64,000 nucleotides of DNA from Bradyrhizobium sp. CCGE-LA001. GTDB taxonomy: Bacteria; Pseudomonadota; Alphaproteobacteria; Rhizobiales; Xanthobacteraceae. Under the pieces are notes generated by a model. The model was not told the DNA's origin. It was given only the letters and a program-made list of their open reading frames with translations, and did no database searches. Made by a program: the position numbers and the translations under genes. This document shows positions 17,481-25,706 of this stretch, piece after piece. Each line of letters opens with the position of its first letter. Positions within the stretch are counted from its first letter, which is position 1. The DNA lies in assembly GCF_000296215.2 (NCBI RefSeq), contig NZ_CP013949.1, positions 2,287,501 to 2,351,500 on the forward strand. Reading direction: 5' to 3'.

Positions 17481-18833
17481 GTGCCGCAACACCAAATTCC
17501 AAGCGTGAGCAAGATCCTCGCCGATTTCGTCGCGTCCGCGTCATGGAGGGACGTGGAAGCGCAGAGCCTTGAGGCGCGGCGCTCGATCCTCAACTTCTTC
17601 GCAACGGCCCTCGGCTCGGCGCGCGATCCGGTAGTGATGGCTGCGATGCGAACCTTGTCGCCGTTCAGCGGCGCGGCGACTGCAACGGTCATCGGTCATT
17701 CACAGCAAATGGACGCGATGTGCGCATCGTTCCTGAACGCCGTCTCGGCCAATCTGCTCGATTTCGACGATACGCATCCCGAGACGATCATCCATCCGGC
17801 GGCACCGGTCGCAGCGCCCGTGCTGGCGCTTGCGGAGACGCGCAGGCTGTCGGGCCGCGAGGTGCTGACAGCGTTCATCCTCGGAGTGGACATCGAGTGC
17901 CGGATCGGCAATGCCGTCTCGCCGCGCCACTATGCGCGCGGCTGGCACATCACCTCGACCTGCGGCATTTTTGGTGCCGCGGCGGCTTGTGCAAAACTAC
18001 TTGGCCTGCCCGCGGAGGGGATTGCCAACGCCATCGGCCTCGCCGCAAGCCAGTCTGCGGGCAATGTCGAGAACCTGCCGAGCGCCGCCAAGAATGTCAG
18101 CGTGGGCAACGCAGCGCGCAACGGATTGTTCGCTGCATTGCTGGCGAAGCAGGGTTATGAGGCGGCCCCGCGCGCCATTGAAGGTCCGCTCGGCTGGGCC
18201 CGTACCATGGGTGATGAGCCGGATGTTGCTCGCCTGCTGGATGGCCTCGGCAAGATCTGGGAGATCGCCAAGAATACGTACAAGCCTTATCCTGCCGGCA
18301 TCGTCTTCCATTCGGTCATCGATGCCTGTCTGAAACTGCGGGAGCAGATCGGCCGGAGGCTCGACCAGATTGACGCCGTGACCGTCGAAGGCTCGGCGCT
18401 GCTGCTTGCCCGCGGCGATCGTCCGGTCAACAACGCGCGCGATGCGCGCGTCAGTATCCATCATTGTGTGGCATCTGGCTTGCTGCTCGGCAGGGCCGGG
18501 GTCGCTGAATTTGCCAGCGAGACGGTGGTCCGGCCCGATATCGCGCAGCTGCGGCAGAAGGTTAGGGCGGAGCGCGATGACCAGATGCCCGATGGCGCCG
18601 CGCGGGTCGCCGTGCGGCTGTCGTCCGGTGAAGTCATCACCGAGACTGTCGTCTCGCCGCGCGGCAGCCTGGCCGCCCCGCTCGCAGACCGCGATCTGGA
18701 AGCCAAGCTGCGCGAGGGCGTGCGGACCGGACAAAGCGACTGGAGTGCGGACCGCGTCATCAACGCGGTCCGGCGGCTCGACACGGTGGATGACATCGCC
18801 GAGCTCCTGGAATCGCTGCGACCGCCGCGATAG
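17481..18833 (+). CDS. MmgE/PrpD family protein (second copy)
   Basis: A 450-residue MmgE/PrpD family protein. Recognisable parts are the N-terminal helices (LEARRSILNFFATALGSARD), NLLDFDDTHPETIIHPAAPV with the family Asp-Asp-Thr-His, the LSGREVLTAFILGVDIECRIG region and YKPYPAGIVFHSVIDACLKL. It differs clearly from the copy at 14947-16341, so the two probably act on different intermediates or stereoisomers. I chose the GTG at 17481 because GAGGA lies at 17465-17469 and because earlier codons overlap the operator; an upstream in-frame start at 17319 is unlikely. It leads the rightward arm, with the CMD paralogue 49 bases downstream. Confidence 0.88.
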   Translation: MPQHQIPSVSKILADFVASASWRDVEAQSLEARRSILNFFATALGSARDPVVMAAMRTLSPFSGAATATVIGHSQQMDAMCASFLNAVSANLLDFDDTHPETIIHPAAPVAAPVLALAETRRLSGREVLTAFILGVDIECRIGNAVSPRHYARGWHITSTCGIFGAAAACAKLLGLPAEGIANAIGLAASQSAGNVENLPSAAKNVSVGNAARNGLFAALLAKQGYEAAPRAIEGPLGWARTMGDEPDVARLLDGLGKIWEIAKNTYKPYPAGIVFHSVIDACLKLREQIGRRLDQIDAVTVEGSALLLARGDRPVNNARDARVSIHHCVASGLLLGRAGVAEFASETVVRPDIAQLRQKVRAERDDQMPDGAARVAVRLSSGEVITETVVSPRGSLAAPLADRDLEAKLREGVRTGQSDWSADRVINAVRRLDTVDDIAELLESLRPPR

Positions 18834-18882
18834 CGCTGGACAATCGCCAACTCGAATCTCTCAAGACCTGAAAGGGACGATC

Positions 18883-19272
18883 ATGAGCAAGACCGAACTG
18901 TTCGAAAAAGGCCTCAAGGTGCGCAAAGAGGTGCTCGGTGAGGACTACGTCAACAAGTCGATCGCCGGTGCGGACGAGTTCACGCGCACGATGGCGGAGT
19001 GGTCCACGGAGTTCTGCTGGGGCGCGCTGTGGACCCGGCCCGGCGTCGACCGGCGCACGCGCTCGATCGTCAATCTGGCGATGCTCGGTGCGCTGAACCG
19101 GCCGCACGAGCTGAAGCTTCACGTCAAGGGTGCGCTGAAAAATGGCCTGACCAAGGAGGAGATCAAGGAGATCCTGCTCCAGGTCGCCGTCTATTGCGGC
19201 GTGCCCGCCGGCATCGATGCCTTCCGCAATGCGCGTGAGGCCTTTAACGAGGTCGACGCTGCCGGCTCCTGA
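18883..19272 (+). CDS. Carboxymuconolactone decarboxylase (CMD) family protein (paralogue)
   Basis: A 129-residue CMD/PcaC-like protein, similar from end to end to the one at 8506-8886: compare STEFCWGALWTRPGVDRRTR, VNLAMLGALNRPHELKLHVK and VAVYCGVPAGIDAFRNA. AAGGGA precedes the ATG. The two copies on opposite arms suggest duplicated steps or a split pathway. The expected reaction is decarboxylation or lactone chemistry on a dicarboxylate; no further assignment is possible. It is followed 11 bases later by the metallo-hydrolase gene. Confidence 0.92.
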   Translation: MSKTELFEKGLKVRKEVLGEDYVNKSIAGADEFTRTMAEWSTEFCWGALWTRPGVDRRTRSIVNLAMLGALNRPHELKLHVKGALKNGLTKEEIKEILLQVAVYCGVPAGIDAFRNAREAFNEVDAAGS

Positions 19273-19283
19273 GCGAGAGTGCC

Positions 19284-20093
19284 ATGGCTGACCCGGAGTA
19301 CGAGCTCTTCGCCATCCGCTACGCAACGCGGGACGCGCAGCGGAGCGAGCACTTCATCGGCGGCGATCCGCATGACGGGCCGATGCCGATGGACTATTTC
19401 ATGTGGCTGGCGCGGGGAGGTGGGCGCACCTTCGTCATCGATACCGGGTTCAACGCCGAAATTGCGGAGCAGCGCAGGCGGACATTCCTGCGCTGTCCGG
19501 TGGAGACGCTGGCCGCGTTCGACATCGGCCCTGCCGACGTCGGGGATGTGATTCTCACGCATCTGCACTACGACCATGCCGGCAATTTCGACCGGTTTCC
19601 GAACGCGCGGTTTCATCTCCAGGAGCGCGAACTCGCCTATGCCACCGGGCGGTACATGCAATATCCGCGTCTGTCGCATTCGTTCGAGGTGGAGGACGTC
19701 TGCGGCATCGTGCGGCTGAACTATGCGCGCCGGGTGCTGTTCTACGATGGCGATGCCGCGATCGCTCCCGGGCTGACGGTCCATGCGGCCGGCGGACATT
19801 CGGCCGGGCTTCAATTCGTCCGGGTCAACACGCGCCGCGGTCCGGTCGTGCTCGCTTCCGACGTCAGTCATTTCTACGAAAACCTGACCAGCGAGCGTCC
19901 CTTTACGACGGCGTTTCATGTCGGCGACATGCTGGTGGGGTTCGACAAGCTGCGCGCTGCGGCACCGGATGCGGACCACATCGTCCCAGGTCATGATCCT
20001 CTGGTCATGAAGCTTTATCCCGCCGCGGGACCGGAGCTGAAGGGCGTCGCTGTTCGCCTCGATGTCGCACCGTCTGGTGCTGCTCCTACGTAG
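19284..20093 (+). CDS. Metallo-beta-lactamase-fold hydrolase, lactonase-like
   Basis: A 269-residue MBL-fold protein of the AHL-lactonase-like group. The zinc-binding HxHxDH motif is HLHYDHAGNF (near residues 94-103); the third ligand His is in GGHSAGLQ (near 171) with the bridging Asp in LASDVSHFYEN; the last His is in HIVPGHDP. Members of this group (AttM/AiiB, AhlS) open lactone rings, so it may hydrolyse a lactone intermediate, which fits the neighbouring CMD gene, or act in quorum quenching. No signal peptide. It is separated by 11 bases from the CMD gene and probably shares its transcript. Confidence 0.9.
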   Translation: MADPEYELFAIRYATRDAQRSEHFIGGDPHDGPMPMDYFMWLARGGGRTFVIDTGFNAEIAEQRRRTFLRCPVETLAAFDIGPADVGDVILTHLHYDHAGNFDRFPNARFHLQERELAYATGRYMQYPRLSHSFEVEDVCGIVRLNYARRVLFYDGDAAIAPGLTVHAAGGHSAGLQFVRVNTRRGPVVLASDVSHFYENLTSERPFTTAFHVGDMLVGFDKLRAAAPDADHIVPGHDPLVMKLYPAAGPELKGVAVRLDVAPSGAAPT

Positions 20094-20202
20094 GGCGCCG
20101 CGCCGTAAAGTCAGATTTAAGGAAGCGATTTTCGATTTTCACCAGCGCTGCTCCGGGAAACCATCGTTTCGTTGACCGCGAGGACGCGACGGACGTCTCG
20201 TC

Positions 20203-20355
20203 GTCAAGGATTTCGGCGAAGAGAAAGGCGACGTTCGCACCGGCTTCAAAGAGCATGGTCGTCCGGACGAGATCGCTCCAGTGGCGTTGTTTCTGACCTC
20301 GGACGAGGCTCGCTGGATCACTGGGGAGACGATCGTGGTCTCGGGCGGAATGTAG
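20203..20355 (+). pseudogene. Truncated SDR remnant (C-terminal end only)
   Basis: In the frame ending at the TAG at 20353-20355, the translation includes GRPDEIAPVALFLTSDEA followed by RWITGETIVVSGGM and stop. This is the standard C-terminal end of an SDR (GRPEEIA..VLFLASDEASWITGE.. type). The N-terminal cofactor motif, serine and Tyr-Lys pair are absent upstream, and I see them in no other frame as far as the hydrolase stop at 20093. It is therefore a decayed third SDR of the island, cut when the adjoining accessory DNA was rearranged. Confidence 0.75.
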
Positions 20356-20752
20356 CTTCTTCTGCCTCGCGCCGAAGCCGGGCACCGATCTGGCCGATGC
20401 TTCGTCTATCATGGCGCCGAAGTGTCGTCCGTTACACGCCGCGAGCGCGCAAGGGATGTTCCGCATTTTCGCTGATAGCCGACATTATAATGACCGTGGC
20501 ATTGTTCAGCTATGGGTCCAAAGCAGTCGTCAACGCATCAGTCGGACTACGTCCGGCCTCCTCCGACAGCAGACATGGCAATGGCTCTCGAGTTGTTCAG
20601 CTCAGGGCCAAAAGGCGGCATTCGTTAGTCAAGAACAAGTACTCTGACTGTGCCACTCTCCGCTTTGCGGCGTTCAGTCAGTAAGTGCACCGGGCAGGCT
20701 CGGGGGAGGCAGCGGCCGACGGATCGTGCGGCCGCGCGAAGCTTGCGAGAGT
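20356..20752. other. Intergenic stretch without a clear gene
   Basis: Nearly 400 bases between the SDR remnant and the end of the methyltransferase gene. Short open frames here lack ribosome sites and family features. It contains a diverged repeat unit (20535-20610) and a weaker relative near 20471-20520, both with a GACAT..AATG...GTTCAGCT core. Confidence 0.5.
20535..20610 (+). repeat. Diverged intergenic repeat, copy 1
   Basis: About 76 bases that align with 21812-21889. Shared landmarks in order: CAGTCGG, GACGTCCG-like ACGTCCGGCCT, CAGCAGACAT, AATGGC/AATGAC, and CTCAGCTCAG-like GTTCAGCTCAGGGCCA. The two copies flank the lone methyltransferase gene. A third, weaker relative starts near 20471. 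The origin is unknown; no transposase is nearby. Confidence 0.55.
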
Positions 20753-21490
20753 TTACGCCGCGTCTGATTGCTTCAATACTGTACAAAGCCAGGAAGGGTC
20801 CTGAGATCGCTGCCAACCAGGGAGAACCCGCGCCCCAGTCGGACGCCTTTGAACCGTCCTGGTCTCATCGACCACCTTGAAAGCTCGCTTCGCCTCTCGC
20901 AATAATGCTAACGATCGCCGCGATGCCGTGTAGGTCGATACGATGATGCAGCCGCCCGGCTTGAGCGATCGGGCGTAACGATGAAGCGAGCGCACAGGGT
21001 CGCGCAAATAGTAAAGAGATTCATTGAAGACGATGACATCGAACCGGTCGGCGGGCTCATGCACGTCCGCGTCAGCCCGAAAGAAATTCGTGCGATCGTT
21101 GTTGTAGTGGAAAAGCTTCTCGATCGCTACATCGGATATGTCAATTCCGACATAACGCTGATAATCAAGCGGCTTGAATAGCTCAAATAGCACTCCGTCG
21201 CCGCAGCCGACGTCTAGATACTCACCGCCGCGCCTAAAGGCGTCCATGTAACCGATGAGTGTCCAGTACCGAGCGCGTTCGGACGCCTGACCCATGTAGG
21301 CCCAGCGCTCGCCGCGATACTCCGCGTCCCATACGGACTTCGCCTTCGGGCTGTCGCCGAACCCATGCGCAGTCTCCCACTCGCTGACCGCGCGCCCAAG
21401 CGCGTCGCCCAGAGGCATCCGGGATAGATCGAAAGCGTAGTATGCGGAGCGCAAGCGTCGCCATAATTGGTACTTGAGAGTTGCAAGCAT
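20753..21490 (-). CDS. Class I SAM-dependent methyltransferase
   Basis: A 245-residue methyltransferase. Motif I is YLDVGCGDGVLFELF (near residues 91-105), motif II area YVGIDISDVAIEKL, and the later DVIVFNESLYYLRDPVRSL matches the UbiE/Methyltransf_11/25 group. The ATG at 21490 is chosen because GGAG lies eight bases ahead; a GTG six bases earlier is too close to it. The methylated substrate is unknown; a sugar or glycan role is possible because a large polysaccharide locus lies 16 kb away, but nothing next to it supports this. It stands alone, flanked by two copies of a diverged repeat, so it may have arrived by transfer. Confidence 0.85.
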   Translation of the reverse strand: MLATLKYQLWRRLRSAYYAFDLSRMPLGDALGRAVSEWETAHGFGDSPKAKSVWDAEYRGERWAYMGQASERARYWTLIGYMDAFRRGGEYLDVGCGDGVLFELFKPLDYQRYVGIDISDVAIEKLFHYNNDRTNFFRADADVHEPADRFDVIVFNESLYYLRDPVRSLHRYARSLKPGGCIIVSTYTASRRSLALLREAKRAFKVVDETRTVQRRPTGARVLPGWQRSQDPSWLCTVLKQSDAA

Positions 21491-21811
21491 TCCCACATCT
21501 CCAACATGGATACAGTCACGCTCTTGCTACTCGAACAAAATCGCGTCAGTCAAAGTCGGCCTGATGCTGTCCGCGCGCGAGACCACGACTTGTTGAGGTA
21601 GATCAAGCCTTGAACCGATGCCACACCGTCAAGTAGCGAGCGTTCTCTGAGAGTTTGGACCATCGCGCGAATGGTGGTCAACGCACAGCGCGTGAAGTCG
21701 GTATCCGGGCGACTTAAAGTCGGACATCAGCATTAGCCCTAGCTGTCTCTGGACGGAGGGAGATACCTGCTATTCCGCTGGCGTCCGCTTCGGGGTCAAA
21801 AGCGGGGGGCA

Positions 21812-21889
21812 GCCTTCAGTCGGGCGACGTCCGTCTTCCCTCAGGCAGCAGACATAACAATGACGCTCGTTGTGCTCAGCTCAGCGCCA
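21812..21889 (+). repeat. Diverged intergenic repeat, copy 2
   Basis: Counterpart of the repeat at 20535-20610, in the same orientation, on the other side of the methyltransferase gene. Landmarks: CAGTCGGGCGACGTCCG, CAGCAGACATAACAATGAC and GCTCAGCTCAGCGCCA. It is preceded by GGTCAAAAGCGGGGGGCAG at about 21794. Confidence 0.55.
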
Positions 21890-22359
21890 TGATCCGAAGT
21901 CCGTCTCGGACGATTGTGAGCCTTACAAACTAGAGCGTGCACTCATAAACGTCGGCTTACGAATGCAAAGCGCAAGTCTGCCGCATTGGGCGTGATCGGC
22001 GGCTTGCCGATTGTGAGATCCGAAGGGGGAGGCTTCGGACGTCCATGCTCGGCTGCTTCGCCGAGCATCGGTGTGGCAAATAGCCATTCGCCATCAATAC
22101 CACCTCCGCGCCCGTTCGGAATCTCTGGCCAAGGGGACAATACATGCGGACGCTGCAAACGATCTAGTGTGCTGCGTAATCAATGTAATCTAAGTATTTC
22201 TGGTTGGACCAGGGCAGCAAGGGAGGGCAGAATCTCGCAGTTGGCTTCCGTGCGTAGTTCGATTGCCTAGCCCATCAATGACGCGAAATGATCCGAGTTG
22301 TAGCGAAGATGCAGGTCAATCTGTGATAGTTGCGGGTCAACTAAGGCACATGAAGCAGG

Positions 22360-22490
22360 GGGGCGCCCCGCGGCGGAGCCCCGCCGCGGCTCAGTCTGCC
22401 AACATGCTCCCGACGTGCTCACCCGTTAGAGACGGCCCCGGCTGAAGGCTAGACGGAGAGAAGGCCGGGCCGCTCCGCTAGCCTCATCGA
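22360..22490. other. GC-rich structured segment with two strong hairpins
   Basis: Two stems are clear. The first is a perfect 9-bp stem, 22368-22376 with 22381-22389, and a four-base loop. The second pairs GGCTAG (22447-22452) with CTAGCC (22478-22483) and continues inward for five more pairs past one bulged A. A GGCCCCGGC/GCCGGGCC pairing offers an alternative fold. No T-run follows either. It could be a small RNA, an attenuator or a decayed element; I do not recognise a known family. Confidence 0.3.
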
Positions 22491-22692
22491 GGGGACTGTT
22501 CTCGACCGGCGCATGCCGAGCAGGAGCTCGCAAATGATCATCTAACGCACAGCGGCGTTTGCGGGCGATCGATCAATGCCTCTAGCAAGTTAATTATAAG
22601 AAATTAAATATTTTAAATCTCCAGAAATATAGTTATAATCGTGTCGCTGCCGGGGGAGGCATCCCGAGTGCCGGAGGTGATGAGGACCCGAG

Positions 22693-22917
22693 ATGAATAC
22701 GACCGCTAATCGCTGGACGAGCCGGGAAGATGAGCTTTTTCGAAGGTTGGTAAATTCTCGAGCATCGTCGAGTTCCATCGCCCAGGCATTGAATAGAACC
22801 GAAGATGAGTTGAAGAGGCGAGGCTATCTCCTCGGGTTGCCGTTGAAGTGGTTCAAGGCAGCCGGTGGCATACCCCGTCACGTGCCAGGAAAGACCATGT
22901 TTTGCTCAACAGAGTAA
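22693..22917 (+). CDS. Small unknown protein, helix-turn-helix-like
   Basis: A 74-residue predicted protein. GGAGGTGA at 22673-22680 and a second GAGGA nearer the ATG make a good ribosome site. The sequence NRWTSREDELFRRLVNSRAS followed by SSSIAQALNRTEDELKRRGYLLGLPLKW resembles a small SANT/Myb-like or recombination-linked helix-turn-helix fold (W at the start, spaced L and R, and a second helix with LNR), a style seen in short Rhizobiales proteins. It might bind DNA. It is preceded by an AT-rich island. No clear operon partner; the next possible gene starts 19 bases after its stop. Confidence 0.6.
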   Translation: MNTTANRWTSREDELFRRLVNSRASSSSIAQALNRTEDELKRRGYLLGLPLKWFKAAGGIPRHVPGKTMFCSTE

Positions 22918-22936
22918 CGATTACCCATAGGGCAAC

Positions 22937-23131
22937 ATGAGCAAAGATCGACATCATGCTGTGTGCGTTCTGCAAAAAGGGCCGGTCACCTGGCGGCCAT
23001 CAGGTGGACTTGTCTTCAAAGTCCAAGGTTTCGAAATACAATCCGAATCGCCCCTTGATGCGCCAGCGCAGGAGAATGCAACTCAGGAGCCGCTAGAGAT
23101 CTTTCCGGAGGGTTGGTGGGCTTCGCCGTGA
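22937..23131 (+). CDS. Possible small unknown protein
   Basis: A 64-codon frame (MSKDRHHAVCVLQKGPVTWR...) placed 19 bases after the gene at 22693. No strong ribosome site is seen (only ATAGGG). It has no membrane segment or known motif, but the composition is not that of a shadow frame. It may be the second gene of a small operon or chance. I cannot assign a function. Confidence 0.3.
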   Translation: MSKDRHHAVCVLQKGPVTWRPSGGLVFKVQGFEIQSESPLDAPAQENATQEPLEIFPEGWWASP

Positions 23132-23315
23132 ACGGTCGTTGGCTGATAGGTTGGCAATCTGGGTCCAAGGGAATCCACCTCCGAGGCACCAGCGTGCTGC
23201 GGTGCTGCGCCCGAGGCGCGGCAACGAGCCGGTGGCTATAGCTTAAGATATATATTCCATATTTTCGAATGGCTTAAACTTTGGATTATTTCGCTTCGTT
23301 GAGAAGGTGCGTTTC

Positions 23316-23714
23316 ATGATGGTGCACTCATTGAGGGGCAAACACATTGCCACACTCAACAGGCTGTATTTCGAACACACCCCGACCTTGCCATTTACAA
23401 GGCGGGAGAATGAATGCACCCGAGCTCTTTCTTCGGCGAGCAGATTTAAACGGGCTTCCGATAATAACGAGGCGTGCTCACTGAGCCGGGGAGGCGATCT
23501 ACAGGCGCGATTGAACAGTGTTGAACGTGAAATCGAAGTATACTTAAGAATCGAGAGAGAGGAGAAAGCTCGGTTCGATCGCGAGTCCTATTTGTGGACT
23601 GCAGAGGATCGAATTGAGTGGCAGGAAACACAACTTGGCAATGCAGAACGTCTTCGCGAACTCCTTAAGGAGCATAGCGATCTGCAAAGCGGCCTCGAAG
23701 GCAAGAGTGTATGA
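23316..23714 (+). CDS. Unknown protein with C-terminal coiled coil
   Basis: A 132-residue predicted protein. The ATG at 23316 is preferred: GAAGG at 23303-23307 lies eight bases ahead; the frame could also start at a GTG at 23307. The second half, from about residue 60, is charged and heptad-like (LNSVEREIEVYLRIEREEKA, then ERLRELLKEHSDLQSGLEG) and is probably a coiled coil. The first half has no recognisable motif. It stands just ahead of the 41-residue membrane protein gene (44 bases) and may share its transcript. Function unknown. Confidence 0.5.
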   Translation: MMVHSLRGKHIATLNRLYFEHTPTLPFTRRENECTRALSSASRFKRASDNNEACSLSRGGDLQARLNSVEREIEVYLRIEREEKARFDRESYLWTAEDRIEWQETQLGNAERLRELLKEHSDLQSGLEGKSV

Positions 23715-23758
23715 CCTCCAAGCTGATGGCAGGAAACCGGTAGTCCCTGGAGGCTCTT

Positions 23759-23884
23759 ATGGGCAATATCAAAGAAGCTATTCTCCGCGCGGTGCCTCAA
23801 ATGCTGTTCTTTGTGGGGTACGCGGCTATTTTCTTGTTCGCGGTTCACCTCTACGTCTCGCTGATGTGGGGCAGAGGACCGTGA
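23759..23884 (+). CDS. Small single-span membrane protein (41 residues)
   Basis: A short frame with a strong ribosome site (GGAGG at 23749-23753, five bases before the ATG). It translates to MGNIKEAILRAVPQM, then a hydrophobic span LFFVGYAAIFLFAVHLYVSL, then MWGRGP. The charge pattern suggests an N-in or amphipathic leader and one membrane helix. A decayed copy of the same gene is seen at 31409-31501 on the far side of the giant gene, which supports that this frame was once under selection. Function unknown; it may be a small membrane regulator. Confidence 0.55.
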   Translation: MGNIKEAILRAVPQMLFFVGYAAIFLFAVHLYVSLMWGRGP

Positions 23885-24116
23885 GTGAAGATCGTTGAGG
23901 CGGTGTGTTTTTGCCCCATGCGGCTGGTTCACGCCCTATTGAGCGGGGCGTCGTCGCATGCACATGGGGCGCAACGCAGCTGTATATTCGCGAGGGAGGG
24001 GCAGGTCAGGGTGGGCGTAGCCAAAGACGTCCAAAAGTTGCGATGTGAGCTTCTGCACCAGTACCTGCCTTCATCAACGTCGTTCAGTCCGCAAGTCATA
24101 GCCAGCCGGGAGGCTC

Positions 24117-25346
24117 ATGAAAGAGGCCGCACGCGCCGCCAATCAGCTACCAGTCACCGTGCTCAGTGGTTTTTTGGGTGCGGGGAAGACGACATTGCTC
24201 AACCACGTGCTGAGGAATCGCGAAGGTCTCCGAGTTGCCGTCATCGTCAATGACATGAGTCAGTTGAATATAGACGCGGATCTGGTTCGTAACGGTGGCG
24301 CGAATCTGTCGCATACGACCGAAGCGCTCGTGCAACTTAGCAATGGTTGCATATGCTGCACGCTGCGCGGCGATCTCCTGCTGGAGGTCAGGCGATTGGC
24401 CGAAGAGCGACGCTTCGACTACCTTCTGATCGAAGGTACCGGGATTGCTGAACCTCTTCCTGTCGCGGCAACTTTCTCCTTTCGCGACGAAGCCGGTGTC
24501 TCGCTCTCCGATCTTGCGAAGCTCGACACAATGGTTACCGTCGTGGACGCCTTGAACCTGCTCGCCAACTACAACAGCCGCGATCTGCTACGAGACCACG
24601 GCGAGTTACGCGATGCCTCCGATGGACGTACGCTCGTTGATCTTCTGGTCGAGCAGATTGAATTTGCTGACGTGGTGGTGATCAACAAGGTGTCAGAAGC
24701 CACGGAGACGACGCGTGCGGAGGTTCGCAAGGTCGTTGCCGCGCTCAATCCACGGGCGCGCCAAATCGAGGCCGACTTCGGTGACGTTCCTCTGTGCACA
24801 ATCCTCAACACCGGCCTCTTCGATGAAGCGAAGGCTGCGACTCATCCTCTCTGGAACAAGGAGTTGCACAATCCCGCTTCCCATGTTCCGGAAACCGAGG
24901 AGTACGGCATATCAAGTTTCGTCTACTCGGAAAGACGTCCGTTCGATCCCCTCGGACTGTTGTCCTTTCTCAATAAGCCTTGGCCGGGCGTGATACGCGC
25001 CAAAGGACATTTCTGGCTTGCGACCCGTCCGGATTGGGTGGGTGTCCTCTCCGTCGCGGGGATGCAACGCCGATGCGAGCCCATGGGATATTGGTGGGCA
25101 ACGGTCCCGAAGTCGACGTGGCCAAGCCATCCCGAGGTCCAACAACAGCTCGATGACCAATGGGACAGCACATGGGGTGATCGCCGCCAGGAGCTTGTGT
25201 TCATCGGTTCAGGCATGGACGAAGCGTACATTCGAGCCTCGCTGGATGCCTGCCTTGCCGATTCGGAGAATGGGTTCGATCCCCAGAGCTGGCGCAATCT
25301 CAGCGATCCCTTTCCGCCTTGGCAGTATCCTGATCACGTAAGCTGA
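24117..25346 (+). CDS. CobW/COG0523 family GTP-binding metallochaperone
   Basis: A 409-residue G3E GTPase. Walker A is GFLGAGKTT (residues 18-26), the metal-binding CxCC motif is NGCICC (Cys 78, 80, 81), followed by EGTGIAEP (switch region, normally ESTG) and NKVSEA in place of NKxD. The C-terminal CobW_C domain (from about 255) includes RPWPGVIRAKGHFWLA-like NKPWPGVIRAKGHFWLATR. The length and CxCC fit the zinc-related ZigA/YciC subgroup, which loads Zn into client enzymes when zinc is scarce (family knowledge). CCGGGAGG precedes the ATG. I searched the upstream 230 bases for a Zur-type palindrome and found none, so regulation by zinc is not supported here. Confidence 0.92.
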   Translation: MKEAARAANQLPVTVLSGFLGAGKTTLLNHVLRNREGLRVAVIVNDMSQLNIDADLVRNGGANLSHTTEALVQLSNGCICCTLRGDLLLEVRRLAEERRFDYLLIEGTGIAEPLPVAATFSFRDEAGVSLSDLAKLDTMVTVVDALNLLANYNSRDLLRDHGELRDASDGRTLVDLLVEQIEFADVVVINKVSEATETTRAEVRKVVAALNPRARQIEADFGDVPLCTILNTGLFDEAKAATHPLWNKELHNPASHVPETEEYGISSFVYSERRPFDPLGLLSFLNKPWPGVIRAKGHFWLATRPDWVGVLSVAGMQRRCEPMGYWWATVPKSTWPSHPEVQQQLDDQWDSTWGDRRQELVFIGSGMDEAYIRASLDACLADSENGFDPQSWRNLSDPFPPWQYPDHVS

Positions 25347-25706
25347 GCGGCGAGCAGGCGTCCTGCATTTAAATGGCATCGATGCTCCGCGATGGCGATC
25401 ATGTGATTACGAAAAATCTTGATATTAAATATTTAATAGGTTAAGATATTCTTTTAATTCCACCCGATTGGATTGTTTGGCAATCATGGCCATAGCAGCC
25501 GCTACGAGCAATGGTGCAACGGCCGCCGAAAGGCAGATCGAGCAGTGCGGCTTCGCGCTCGCCTCCTGGTTCAGAGCCTCGCCTGTCAGTCAAAAATTTG
25601 CTCGTTCGCGAGCATTGGAGATGTCGCTTCCGCATGCACGCAGTCGGCTAGGTGACCGGCGTCAGAATCCGGCGTTCATATTTCCCCCATCTTCCGCGAG
25701 GATGTC
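25347..25706. other. AT-rich leader region of the giant gene
   Basis: 360 bases with an AT-rich island at about 25405-25457, holding the promoter listed next, then about 240 bases of normal GC before the giant gene. A small frame crosses this leader and ends on the start codon of the giant gene. Confidence 0.5.
25419..25447 (+). promoter_or_regulatory. Likely sigma-70-type promoter of the giant gene
   Basis: TTGATA (25419-25424) and TAAGAT (25442-25447) are separated by 17 bases within the AT-rich island. The expected transcript start, about 25455, leaves a leader of about 250 bases before the ATG at 25707. Confidence 0.4.

Larger units (their letters stand above)
21491..22692. other. 1.2-kb stretch without a recognisable gene
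   Basis: No open frame here has both a ribosome site and a recognisable family. It holds the second repeat copy (21812-21889), a GC-rich structured segment (about 22360-22490) and an AT-rich island at 22588-22640 that probably provides the promoter for the small gene at 22693. A 71-codon frame on the minus strand (21943-22158) is rich in Pro and Gly and is not convincing. Confidence 0.5.

Noticed and set aside
20086..20466. 126-codon minus-strand frame
   Set aside because: Antisense to the SDR remnant, whose plus-strand reading has a recognisable SDR C-terminus.
21943..22158. 71-codon minus-strand frame
   Set aside because: No ribosome site or family; Pro/Gly-rich composition consistent with chance.
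20471..22490. Insertion sequence or tRNA in the gene-poor stretch
   Set aside because: No transposase reading, no terminal inverted repeats with target duplication and no cloverleaf could be found by eye.
23990..24116. Zur box ahead of the CobW-family gene
   Set aside because: I looked for the alphaproteobacterial palindrome and saw none, so zinc control is not claimed.
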